The notes under the pieces were generated by a model that was not told the DNA's origin, did no database searches, and saw only the letters and a program-made list of their open reading frames with translations. Below, in pieces: positions 43,436 to 54,060 of a stretch of DNA of 64,000 bases. Source of the DNA: Nephrocerus scutellatus (Eukaryota; Arthropoda; Insecta; Diptera; Pipunculidae); contig OX352761.1 in NCBI GenBank assembly GCA_947095585.1, forward strand, positions 20,599,277 through 20,663,276, written 5' to 3'. The first letter of the stretch is position 1, and every line of letters begins with the position of its first letter. A program made the translations under genes and the position numbers.

Positions 43436-45835
43436 ATCATCATCATATTTGGCTCTACAACCTGGTCCTGGCCTCCCGCAAAAAGTCTCTCCACCGGTCC
43501 CGATTTCGAGCCGATGTCATCCAGTTTGGCATCCCTAAACTCTGGGCGTCCTGGTCCACGTCATCTTTCCAGCGTAGGCTTGGCCGGCCTTGCTGTCGTG
43601 TTACATAAATCCTAACACAAAGGACTTTCCGAGCAGGATCATCTTCGCTCATGCGAGCTACGTGTCCTGCCCACCGGGGCTTAATTTTCTTCACGATGTC
43701 GAAATCGCGGTAACGTTCGTAGATCTCAACATTATAGAGTCTTCGGAATCCTCCTTCCTCACATACGGGGCCAACAATTCTCCGTAAGACTTTTCTCTCG
43801 AACGCGGCTAAGAGGTCAGTATGCTTTTTGCTAAGCACCCAAGTCTCGGATCCATATGTAAGTACTGGTATGACCATTGTATTATATATCAGCAGCATGG
43901 ATGTTATAGTTAAGTTCCTGGATTTGAAGAGTCTTGACAGGCTATAGTAGGCTTTGTTGGCTTTAGGCAACCATGCGCCTATTTCTGGTTCCATGCTGTT
44001 ATCGGCTGATACAGTTGACCCGAGATAGTTAAAGGATTGCATTTCTTCAAATTCGCGCTCCACAATTTGAATTGAGGGACCAATGTTGGATCTTCTACTC
44101 GCACACGTGGCCACCATGTACTTTGTTTTGCTCTCATTTATGTGCAGCCCCAGATTTCGTGCTGGATGAAAGCTTCCTGTACAGCTCTTCGGTTTCTACC
44201 AACGATGTCAATATCGTTTGCGTAAGCCAGTATCTGAACTTATAGAGGATTGTTCCTCTCGCCGTTACGTCAGAGTCTCGGATCACGTTCTCCAACGCCA
44301 GGTTGAAGAGGACGTAGGCCAGTCCATCTCCTTGTCGGAGCCCGTTATAGATTTTGAATGGGCTTGATAGTGATCTGGATATTTTACTTGGCTTATAACA
44401 TCGGTCATGGTCAACCTACATAGTCGTGCCAGTTTATTTGGGATGCCAAATTCTCTCATGGCTTTATCATATCATATCATATCATAGGCGGCTTTAAAGT
44501 CTAAAAAAAGATGGTGTAGTGAGTTTTGAAACTCTAGAAATTTTTCCATCACCTGCCTTAGGATGTAAATCGGATCAGTTGTTGATGTGCCTGGGATGAA
44601 GCCACACTGGTATGGACCAATGATGACTTTAGCGTATGGGACTATACTGTTGAAGGATAGAGGAGAAAATCTTATACGCAATACTCAACAACGTTATACC
44701 ACGATAATTGCTGCATTTTGTGATATCTCCCTTCTTATGTATGGGGCACAGGATGCCTCTTCGCCAGTCTTCTGGCATAGCTTCTTCATCCCATACTTGG
44801 ACTATTATTTCATGAATTTCTTCGTGTAATGTGGGGCCTCCTATTTTTATCAGTTCCGCTTGGATTCCATCAGATCCCGGGGCCTTACTATTTTTGAGCC
44901 GATTTATCGCTATGCTAACTTCGTCTATGCTTGGTGGCGGCAGCATAGTATGATAGGTCATTGGTGGAGCCTCCAATTCCTCAGTTAGCTGGTCATTTAG
45001 TAACTCATGAAAGTGCTTTTCCCATCGCTCTAATATGCCTTTAAGATCGGCGATCAGATTACCCTCTTTGTCCATGCAGTATGTGTAACGCGGTGTATAT
45101 TGCGTCATACCACGGACTCTTTGGTAGAACTTCCGCGCCTGCTGCGGTCCTTGCTCTGTATAATGGTCTAGTTCACGGACAAGATTCTCCTCCAAGGCTG
45201 CTTTCTTTCGCCGCTGAACTGTTTTTTCCTATCTTCTGAGCTCTTTATATTCATCTTCGCGTGCCCGCGTTCTATGAGATTCTTGCATTGCTCGGTACGC
45301 AACATTCTTACGTTCAGTCGCTAGCTTACATTCGTCATCGAGCCGTACGCGAAGGGTGCATAGCCGTTCATTTATTGCTTTAAAGCCGATAACGGTGGTT
45401 TTAACTTTTTTGCTGGCTAGAAACCCCACCCCGAGCACATGATGTCTTGCATGACAGCTGAAATAAATCTCATATTCTGGTTTTTGTAAGACACCATTCC
45501 CCGTCCATCGCATCTCTTGATTGCTGTTATGTCAGCCTTATATTTAAACAGCGTATCGGCCAGCTGCTGTGCAGCTCGAGCTCTATACAGTGAGCCTACG
45601 TTTCATGAGAAAATTCTTAAATCGCTTAGCCGTTTTCGTTGCCGTGGTCGTCGTGTATGCGAGGCTGATTTGGGGTTCCGTAATAACAATTTCTTACAGG
45701 CGAGGTTATTGGCCTCGCTAGCCCGATCATAAGCTTTTCCTGCATTGGAGGAAAATCACCAGCGGCCACCACGTGGATCGCACTTCCACCAATCAGAGAT
45801 AGTTACGGCCACCTGCAATTCTAGAGCATTCTATG
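43436..45835 (-). mobile_element. LINE family B copy with best RT region; endonuclease mostly deleted
   Basis: On the - strand: QEMRWTGNG-type endonuclease start (about 45515), HHVLGVGFLASKKVK, then a jump to DDECKLATERKNVAYRAMQ (most of the endonuclease is missing). The linker and RT follow: LVRELDHYTEQGPQQARKFYQRVRG, LPPPSIDEVSIAINRLKNSKAPGSDGIQAELIKIGG, EDWRRGILCPIHKKGD, YRGITLLSIAYKIFSSIL, QCGFIPGTSTTDPIY and HLFLDFKAAYD (motif A). The C-terminal region from NYLGSTVSADNS to YGSETWVLSKKHTDL, RWAGHVARMSEDDPARKVL, GRPSLRWKDDVDQD and WRDFLREA then follows. The family resembles RTE-type elements with a microsatellite tail. Frameshifts lie near 44240 and 45525. Confidence 0.87.
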
Positions 45836-46149
45836 TTATTCCCCCTATTCTGCTGATGGCTTACCGCGATTAACAATAGTCTTAGAAACATATTGTTCTT
45901 TTGGTAAATACATGGATTAAAAAACAATCGAAGGGTAATGCCGCTGAAAGGTATTTTCAACAGACAGAAAAATTTATCTTCTTTGTTAATCAGCTCTAAA
46001 AGACTCAGTCTATCTACACAGTTTCATACCCTACCCACACAACCAATGGAACTTTTAATTTTGTTTTTAAATCAATCAGTTTTTTCTTTAATTTGTTGAA
46101 TTTGAATTTTTGAATTTTTTGAATTTTTGCAGTAAATTTCGAAACCATA

Positions 46150-46540
46150 TGTCAAGACTGGTACACCTTATGTTTTTGCCAGTAAAGTTCGAGTTTTAAA
46201 AGGAATGAAAGAGCGTGTAGCCCACAAAAGGACGAATCACTTCTTCAGTCTTCCCAACTGCTATATTAATATGATAGATCCAAACTGTTTCCTAAGCGTT
46301 TAGCATTAGACCATTACGATTCGACCACTGCGCACTATTTGATACATCCTCATTTATACAACTCACAGAATGCTCGATTAAACCCAGCCGACAACAAACT
46401 GAGTATCATACATGAAGTGAACTGTGCTTTACAACGGATAGGAATTCAATTAGCAACATGAAAAATACTAATGGTCCTAATATAGATCCTTGAGGAACTC
46501 CACTGAATGTAGGGAAAAAGTCTTACAGGACGTTATTAAT
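46150..46540 (-). mobile_element. Decayed LINE RT fragment (Jockey/CR1-like)
   Basis: On the - strand the motif FSGVPQGSILGPLVFFML is clear (about 46450-46510), followed by CINEDVSNSAQWSNRNGLMLNA, the usual block after YADD in this group. The YADD itself is lost. It is too short to name a family; flanks at 45836-46149 and 46541-46798 show nothing. Confidence 0.7.
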
Positions 46541-46798
46541 TTCAACTGCCTGAAATCTACTTGCCCGATATGATATCTTTAAATACACGGATAATATAAA
46601 AGAACCAGTTAAGTTCATTCGATTAATTTAAGCAAACAAAAAACAACACAGAAATTGGGAAAATGAAAGATCAGTCTGTCATTCACCGTAACGAAGATTT
46701 TTACTTGTAAACATTGCTTTTAATCTTTTAATTTAAAGTCTGGAATGCTTAGAATGATTTAATTAGACAACTTTTTAAATTCGTATTAATTTGTCCAG

Positions 46799-46804
46799 TT
46801 TATT
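46799..46804 (-). terminator. Candidate polyadenylation signal of the LRR gene
   Basis: TTTATT on the + strand is AATAAA on the - strand, about 115 nt after the stop codon at 46920-46922. This is the only exact signal at a suitable distance. Confidence 0.45.
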
Positions 46805-46919
46805 TCCGAAATTATTGTTTAATGTTTACCAACAAATAAAAAAAAAAAACAAATTATTTCAAACTAATCAAACTGATCGCAAATGGTCCCCTCAATTTCG
46901 TTCTCTAGAGTAGCCAGTG

Positions 46920-48530
46920 TTACGTTGTTATTGTAACATGTTGCCACAGGGTATCATTTTGGGCTGTCAGTGCATTGATTTGAGCTTTAAGTTTGTTAAT
47001 CATTTCGAAAGCCTTGCTAAATTTTTGCTCATAGAATGTGACAACAGCACGAAGTTCTTTACGCAAATCGCCAATCTCTACCATTGGATCGGTGTTGGGT
47101 TCCTTCGTTTTAATCAAATACTCAGCTTCATCATTGTCGTCGTCGACACTCATCATCCTATACATGCAAGCGATACCATTGATATATTCACCGGGAAACT
47201 GTTCATCGTAATTATCCACAGAATGTTGCATTCCATTCGGTTTAATAAGCAAATCCATCAGCAATTTCAAATTGAAACAATTCCACTCATTCTGATGGAT
47301 GTAGAATTTCGTTAGATTTTCCAATCGCTCAAAGTGACTTGCTGGAATCTCGCGAATCTTATTTTTGGAAATATTAAGAGTTCGCAATTGATTCTGTTGC
47401 GCAAGCGGTGACGACGGAAAGATCGTCATCCCGGTGTTGCTCAAATCCAAACGTTGCAACGACACAATAGACCAAGGATCCGGAAGGCTTCCCAATTGGG
47501 GATTATCCGACAGATCCAATACCCTCAATGAATTGGCTCGTGTGAGCGATGCAATTTGCTGCAATGAGTTATTTTGCAAAATAAGTTCCTCCAGAGTTTC
47601 CGGCTGTGAGAAATATAACTCAAGAATTCGATTTCCGCTCATGTCGGCATTCCTAACCATCCCGTAGATATCAACCTGTCGAAGAGCACAATTGCTGGCA
47701 AATAAATGCATCACACTCAAGTTGACGATGAAATTGCTCAGTTGTCGATTTTGTGAAATGTCCAGAGCACTAAGAAGCGGACCTGCTTGCTTTCGGAAGG
47801 TGTACTCTGAGATGTTCTTCAAGTGATTTTCTCTGAGAATAACAGTCTTTAGATTTGGATTTCCCTGGAACATGTCGTTGCCTAATGTTTGAATGCGATT
47901 CTGACTAAGCAGCAGATTACGCAGTTCCACCAAATCGTCGAAAACTCCCTCGGGCAGCACACTCAATTGATTGTTATGCAACGAAAGATATTGTAACTTT
48001 TTCAGTCCCTTGAAACTCTCGCTAACCAAGCCTCTTATTTGATTGTCGTCCAGCCAAAGGAACTCCAAATTGCTTGCGTAGTTGAATGTCAGTTCGTCGA
48101 TCTGCTGCAATTGATTATTTGAAAGTAACAGAATTCGCAAGTGGACAGCCCACAGAAAGTTCTCCCAGTCGATCTGCTGGACAGAACAGTTGCGCATATC
48201 TAACTCTTTGAGTTGAAAGGCATAGAAAAGATTCAGGGGAAATCGTGCAAATGTTGAATTTTCAAATTTCATCGTTTGTTGGACTTCTTTATCATCTTTA
48301 TCTATCGTCACGCTGTCGTTATGCGGCACAATATCGAAAAATCCCACCTCGGTGACATCGCCAAAGTGGAAACCACGGCAAATGTTATCGCTTTCATTAC
48401 ACTTGTCATCGATTTGTCGAATTTCCACAATGCTGCGAACTTTTGTACTCTTAGTGTCAGTCGATACGCCACAGCCAATCCAAACTGAAACCGTAAATAT
48501 CGTCAGAAATGCTTTTATTGTTAATAACAT
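46920..48530 (-). CDS. Secreted leucine-rich-repeat protein with C-terminal coiled coil (LRIM/APL1-like layout)
   Basis: One intact exon of 536 codons. Residues 1-23 form a signal peptide (MLLTIKAFLTIFTVSVWIGC). C44 and C51 (CNESDNIC) form an N-terminal cysteine pair. LRRs run from about residue 85 to 412, with typical LxxLxLxxNxL units such as LQYLSLHNNQLSVLP, LRNLLLSQNRIQTLG, LRVLDLSDNPQLGSLP and LRTLNISKNKIREIP. An LRR-capping segment follows with NEWNC (C418) and GIAC (C455). An acidic spacer (DDDNDEAE) leads to a heptad-like coiled coil at about 483-530 (GDLRKELRAVV...KLKAQINALTAQNDTLW). There is no transmembrane segment or GPI signal, so secretion is expected. Several NxS/T sites are present. 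The layout (signal, LRRs, cysteine cap, coiled coil) is that of mosquito LRIM/APL1 complement-binding proteins. Orthology and immune function are inference. It is clearly non-repetitive and uninterrupted, unlike its surroundings. Confidence 0.85.
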   Translation of the reverse strand: MLLTIKAFLTIFTVSVWIGCGVSTDTKSTKVRSIVEIRQIDDKCNESDNICRGFHFGDVTEVGFFDIVPHNDSVTIDKDDKEVQQTMKFENSTFARFPLNLFYAFQLKELDMRNCSVQQIDWENFLWAVHLRILLLSNNQLQQIDELTFNYASNLEFLWLDDNQIRGLVSESFKGLKKLQYLSLHNNQLSVLPEGVFDDLVELRNLLLSQNRIQTLGNDMFQGNPNLKTVILRENHLKNISEYTFRKQAGPLLSALDISQNRQLSNFIVNLSVMHLFASNCALRQVDIYGMVRNADMSGNRILELYFSQPETLEELILQNNSLQQIASLTRANSLRVLDLSDNPQLGSLPDPWSIVSLQRLDLSNTGMTIFPSSPLAQQNQLRTLNISKNKIREIPASHFERLENLTKFYIHQNEWNCFNLKLLMDLLIKPNGMQHSVDNYDEQFPGEYINGIACMYRMMSVDDDNDEAEYLIKTKEPNTDPMVEIGDLRKELRAVVTFYEQKFSKAFEMINKLKAQINALTAQNDTLWQHVTITT

Positions 48531-49130
48531 TGTTGCTTATGCAGATAGCGTTGACAATACGTGCCCGTGTGAAGCACACGATGTTTACTAAATCGGTAAC
48601 ACTAATCGACTGAGTTTTTCTCCTCTCAATGCATCCGATGCGAATTTCAATTCGAAGCAACTTCACTGCAGATTTGTTTTTATTTTAGATGTTTGCGTAA
48701 TATTGTATAATATTATATATGTACTTGCTGCCAATTTATAATTGACCCTTATTTGTGATGGCAAAAATGAGAGATTATTTTTCAGATTCACACAAAATAC
48801 AATTTTTGTTCTGTGTCTGCTCTACTGTCGGTTGCTTACAATAAAAATTTCATGATTGCATGCATAGCGTTTAAAACCTTGCGATTCTTTATTAATTTGG
48901 TTACGGATCAGTTACCTTGTATGTTGTTTTTAGCAATTAATTTAAAAAAATGTTAGTGCGACTACCTTACTATGACATACATTATTCACAATTTGATTTA
49001 AGTTGTAAAAAAAAAAATGCGAAAGCCAAGACAAAAACCATGTCTTCTTAAAGCTGTTTCCAACTGTTTCGTGCTCTGTAACAGGTTTTAATATTTTATT
49101 TGTGCGATTTGACATACCTTTTATTTGTAT
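48531..49130 (-). promoter_or_regulatory. Upstream region of the LRR gene
   Basis: Presumed 5' leader and promoter on the - strand; no coding features. Sequence close to the start codon (48531-48670) is less AT-rich. No kappa-B-like or TATA element could be assigned with confidence by eye. Confidence 0.35.
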
Positions 49131-50800
49131 TAAAAATCGCCCAAAAATCTACTTTGGGCGATTTTTTATTCTTTAGGATGATATTCATTGTAATTTGGGT
49201 GATTTAATTTGTAGTCTTAAATTTTTTGGCGATTGTAATTTGGGCTATTTCACATATTTTTAATTTGTCTAAAAAACCGCCCAAAAATCTACTTTGGCTG
49301 ATTTACCTTTTTGCAAATTTCTGGAGAACTTGGGCGATTTAATTTTTACTCATAGATTTTTTAGCGATTATTCATTGTAAATTCGGCCATTTGACATTTT
49401 TTTAATTTGTCATGAAATATCGCCCAAAACTCTACTACTTTATATAATTTTCCATTCTTCTAGTTTTGAACGAAAATTCATTGTAATTTGGTCTATTTGA
49501 CATTTTTGTGTAAAAAATTGTCTAAGAATCTAAATTGGGCTGTTTTTTTTTTATTAGCGATTATTCATTGTAATTTCGGCGATTTGACATATTTTTAATT
49601 TGTCATGAAAAATCGCCCAAAACTCTACTACTTTACATAATTTTCCATTCTTCTAATTTTTGACGATTATTCATTTTAATTTGAGCTAAATGACATTAGT
49701 TTCAAAATCCAAATTGGGCGATTTCCATTATTGAAATTTTTAGCGAGTGTTTCATTCTTCAATTTTTTGGCAATATATTTTTATAAATATGTATATTATA
49801 TATACTTTTAATTTATCTAAAAACTACTTTGAGATATATTCTATTTTTTTTTCTTCAAATTTTCGATTTTTAGGTGGATATTCATTGTAATTTGTGTGCT
49901 TTAATTTGTAGTCATAAATTGTTTGGCGATTGTAATTAGGGCGATTTGACAAGTTTGTATTTGACATTAAAAATCGCCAAAAAAAACTACTACATACTTC
50001 CATATATTTTTTTTTTTTCAAATTTTGAGCGATTGTTTTTTGTAATTTGGGCGATTTGCATCTTTTTCATTTGTATTAAAAATCACACAAAAATCTGCTT
50101 TCGGTATTTTTTCATTCTCTAAACTTTAGACGGGTATTCATTGTAGTTTGTGTAATTTAATTTGTTTTCATAAATTTTTTGGCGGTTGTAATTTGGGCGA
50201 TTTGACAAATTTGTATTTGACATGAAAAATTGCCAAAAAACTACTACTTCCACTTTATTTTTAAATTTTGGCGGTTATTTTTTATAATTTGGGCGATTTG
50301 CTTCTTTTTCATTTGTATGAAAAATAACACAAAAATCTAATTTGGGTGTTTTATCATTCTCTAAACTTTAGGCGGATATTGATTGTAATTTGTGTGATTT
50401 GATTTGTATTCATAAATTTTTTGACGATTGTAATTTGGGCGATTTGAAAAATTTATATTTTGACATAAAAAATCGCCCAAAAAACTACTACTTTATGTAA
50501 TTTTCCATGTTTTTAATTTTAAACGATTATTCATTTTCATTTTCAAATCCAAATTGGGCGATTTTCCGTTATTAAAATTTTTAGCGATTGTTCATTTTCA
50601 TTCTTCAAATTTTTGGCAATATTTTTTTATATTTTTGAGCTATATTCCATTTTTCGAATTTTGGGCGATTTGTTTTGTAATTTGGGCGGGCGGTTTGCTA
50701 TGCAAAATCGCACAAAAAGCTACGTTGGGCGACTTTTAATTCGTTAAATTTGGGGGCGGCTATTCATTACGAGTATGTACAAAGACCCAATATTTTCAGT
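49130..50800. repeat. Satellite-like array, ~105 bp degenerate unit with GGGCGATTT / AAATCGCCC
   Basis: Units share ATTCATTGTAATTTGGGCGATTTGACA...TTTTTAATTTGTC.TGAAAAATCGCCCAAAA.TCTACTACTTTA..TAATTTTCCATTCTTCTAATTTTnGGCGATT. The ATTCATTG anchor recurs near 49187, 49369, 49476, 49563, 49669, 49880, 50136 and variants near 50025, 50265, 50375 and 50525, giving spacings mostly near 105-150 bp or multiples. GGGCGATTT and its complement alternate within units, so the strand can fold into many hairpins. No coding capacity. Confidence 0.85.
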
Positions 50801-51049
50801 TAGTTAGACTTCAGTTAGACTTTAAGAGGTTTTTGTCGATTTTTACTAAAATTTAAAAACGCCCAATATTTTTAGGCGATTGTTAATTTTTGGTTTTAGC
50901 ATAGAACTCTCACAAACCGAGTTTAATATTGAATGATGATGACGCACACGTATAGAGTCTACGAAGTCATTGTTCCTCCAAATAATTCGCCCAAAGGCTG
51001 TCGAATGTGGCTCTTGGTTTTTGGATATCCATATGTAGTTATGTACCTA
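50801..51049. other. Spacer between satellite array and LINE fragment
   Basis: Contains a last degenerate 'aaaaacgcccaatatttttaggcgattg' at 50858-50885; otherwise nothing. Confidence 0.35.
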
Positions 51050-51645
51050 CTGTCAACGCCAGGAAAATGCTAATTTTCGAGCGTACACACCAGTCACGAA
51101 ATAGATTTGAGCCTGAGGTTTTAAGAGTGACCCCATGATGTCTTTCTTCTTTTTCAACATCAAGCTTGGATGTTTGGGGGGCCAACTTGCCTACTATCTT
51201 GAGGGTTCCAGTCAAGCGCCTACTTCGCAATGTCATCCGCTGATTTTTGATCCAGCTCCACTTTTGCCTTTGTGGTGAGTGCGATTTCCTCCAGCTGTCG
51301 CGTTTCGCGTTGATCCATATATCCTTGTTTGTGATTCTTTTCGGCTATTTTACTCTTAGTATAATTATAGACAAATAGTTGAATAAGATGAGTGAGCGAA
51401 TATTCGATCTAAAGATTGTGAGCTTCAAGTTTCGGAATAATTGTTAAGAGCTTCAGATGTTATTCGGCATGATGCACTTGTGCCGTGCCTTGTTGATTTG
51501 AGCGCGCATCACATCGGCCTCTGTACCACAATTCTTTCACGTCAATCTGCCTAAGTAAAAAAATCACAACGTCGACCAAAGACTGCACACGGGACTCAAT
51601 CGTTTCCATCCAAAACGGCTGACCTTTCAAACGAGGATACTCAGA
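51050..51645 (-). mobile_element. LINE fragment related to family A (RT C-terminal end)
   Basis: On the - strand in mixed frames: NKDIWINAKRDSWR, a W.WI..-QRM block, ALDWNPQDSRQVG and WGHS..LRLKSIS. These follow the WRWIGH...ALxWNPQGxRxxGRP pattern ending this group of LINEs. Upstream parts (LKLTIFRSNIRSL-like, VRSLVDVV) are very decayed. Confidence 0.6.
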
Positions 51646-53064
51646 CACAACTTAATGAAGGGACAGTGAGGTAATCCTTAATGCTACAAATACTGTCATT
51701 AGTACTGCTGCTTGACTAGAATGAAGTAGCAATTATAAAGGTATAAGATTGTAGAGGGCTGCTTAGAGAATATTATCTACTGCTCTTTATTGTACACTAA
51801 CTAACTAACTAACTAACGCACTAAGACTGACTTTAAGGTAGGCTACCCTCTAATAAAGCCATTAAATAGTTTGGAATCCTTAATAAAAATATTAGTGGTA
51901 AACCAAGAAAAGGTTTTTGTGACGTGCGATCAACATTTATACAACGAACTCCGACAATGTGATGGACTAAGCTGCCCACCTGCCTTATCTTCTACATGGG
52001 CGTTCGAGGAAATTTCTGAGACTTTTATGTTACATTACAAGAAACAATGCTCTGCAAGTCCAATGGATACTTTCGTAGGCGTATTGTTATCAAACTCAGT
52101 AATTGGCGGATGCGACAACATATTGTTTTCGTCTATCATTGGAATACCCTCTAATTCCTCATATTTCCCACATGCTGGTGTTTCCAATAATTATTACTGA
52201 TAACGAATTGGTTCAAGTGTAGTGCAGTTTGTTCACTTCACTCAAAATGCTTATCAGTTGCTTGCAATTCAGTAGTTTGCGCTTTTCAAATTATCTTCAA
52301 ACATCCAACATTTTTGTGAGTTATCAATAGGAAAAACACGTACAACAAACTCAGCCTTTGTAGGCCGTGATAAGGTACTGATAAGACGCACAGATGACGA
52401 ATGGCTATAGGATACTTATATAAAAAAAAAGTATTCTTTGGCAATGTTGCGTATTTTTGTTTATCTTTTATTATTGGAAAGTTTAATGGCAAGCAAAACA
52501 GCAACCACCAAATGAAGGTTAAGTACAGGATATTGTTCAAAGGAATTTCGGCTACATCAATGTCTCGAAGTTTTGACACCAAAAATTCGGTTATCAATCC
52601 TCTCAAACTAGATGCCATTGACAGTAAAGCGCAACATTAGTGCAATGTTAGTGTGACTCAAAATGAGTCAATTTCATTTGTTTATAAAACTGCTGATTAA
52701 AATTTTTCGGTACAACAGCTAATCTCTTTCCAATTGATTTAGCGACCATTGGTCTTGCGGCTTTAATTCTAGCACCAATTGAATCTTGTATGACACCAAA
52801 CCAAAATCTTTACGCAAACAATTTCCATAAAGTAGATGAACAATGGCCGACTACCTGCGCACGACGCATAATCTTCAACAACCGCGATATTTCCTTCTGT
52901 AGATACTTTTCTGGCTCTGGTCGGTGTCTTTGCATCCGTTGATTGTACGAACCATTAAATTCACGTAGTGCTCTATGTTTTAGTTTCTTAGTATTTATTT
53001 ATTCTTATGCTCTATTTATTTTACAGAACATATAATAAAAAGAAAATAAAAACTCAAACAAACA
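51646..53064. other. 1.4 kb without an identified gene
   Basis: Includes an open frame at 51871-52200 (+, 109 codons) and one at 52401-52640 (+), neither with a recognisable motif; both could be chance or host exons. A (CTAA)n run lies at 51796-51815. 52700-52950 has a slightly more balanced base composition but no recognised family. Confidence 0.35.
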
Positions 53065-54060
53065 ACTATTGCTACCAAGGGGAGCATAGAGCGGAAACGA
53101 CCTCCTTCCAGCGTCGTCTGTCTCTCGTCAGCAGTTTGACTTCACGTCTTACGGTTGATCTGCGCCACGAGTTCACTGGGCGTCTCGGGTTTCGTCTTCC
53201 TTGGTGGTTTCATGCAAAGGCCATTTTAGCAATGTCATTGTCCGATTTCTACCCTACCCATTGCCATTTCCAACGCTTAATTTCGATTTAGATTGGCTCA
53301 TTATTTGGCAGGGTTTTAGAGTATTAGATCGTGTTTGGCCAAAAGACTTGTTGACGAATACTTGAAATTTTTGAGAAATGGTGGTTGGTTCCAAGTCTCA
53401 CAACCATATAAGAGCTATAGCTTGGTGCTCCTGGTTATGGGTTTTCTTTTTGAGTAATTTTTTAATGAGTAATAAGCAAGGCGGTTATACGGGCTGTCAC
53501 TTCTGATTCCGACCCGCCCTATTAAGTAGGCTCCCTAAATAGCTTAATTTCTCCACGTCTTCAATGCCTACCGTTGCATCATTTATGATTTTGGATAATT
53601 GGCGGTTATCGGTCGTTCCGATTCACAGCAACTCCGTCTTTAAATAGTTAATCCACCGTCATTAATTAACATCTCAAGCTAACGCTACATATCATCCAAT
53701 CTGTGAGCCATCATACTGATGTCGTCAGCGTAGTCGAGATTGTTAAGCCTTTCGGTCAAGCGCCATTAAATATCGATGTAGATTTGCGCCACGACTTGAT
53801 CCAGAATCACCATAAAAAGTAACAAGGACATATCCTTGCCTGACTCCTTTGGAGATGGTAAAATTGGCGCTGTTCGTGCCCTTATATTTGACGCTGCAAC
53901 CGGCATCTCTATATAATTAACGGATAATGTTTACGACGGTATCCGGTATTTCGAGATTTAGCAACTTTCCACATAGCTTTTTTGGATATTTCATCGAAAG
54001 CTCGTTCGAAATCGACAAAAAGAATGTACACAGGCGATTCTCATCAGCTGACTGCTCTTT
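53065..54060 (-). mobile_element. LINE fragment related to family A (RT after YADD to C-terminus)
   Basis: - strand blocks in shifting frames: DDISMMAHRLDDM (catalytic DD), LINDGGLTI, VEKLSYLGSLLN-like, YGCETW, FVNKSFGQ-like, then RRNPRRPVNSWRRSTVRREVKLLTRDRRRWKEVVSAL, the GRP..SWRR and DR.RW motifs closing this LINE group. It is not the same family as copies A1-A3 at the nucleotide level. Confidence 0.7.

Noticed and set aside
46917..47315. 132-codon + strand frame
   Set aside because: Antisense shadow of the LRR gene's coiled coil and last repeats.
51796..51815. (CTAA)n as a telomeric repeat
   Set aside because: The unit is a tetramer (CTAA), not TTAGG, and only about five units long; an ordinary microsatellite.
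51871..52200. 109-codon frame in unique DNA
   Set aside because: No motif, signal peptide or codon pattern; kept only as an unexplained stretch.
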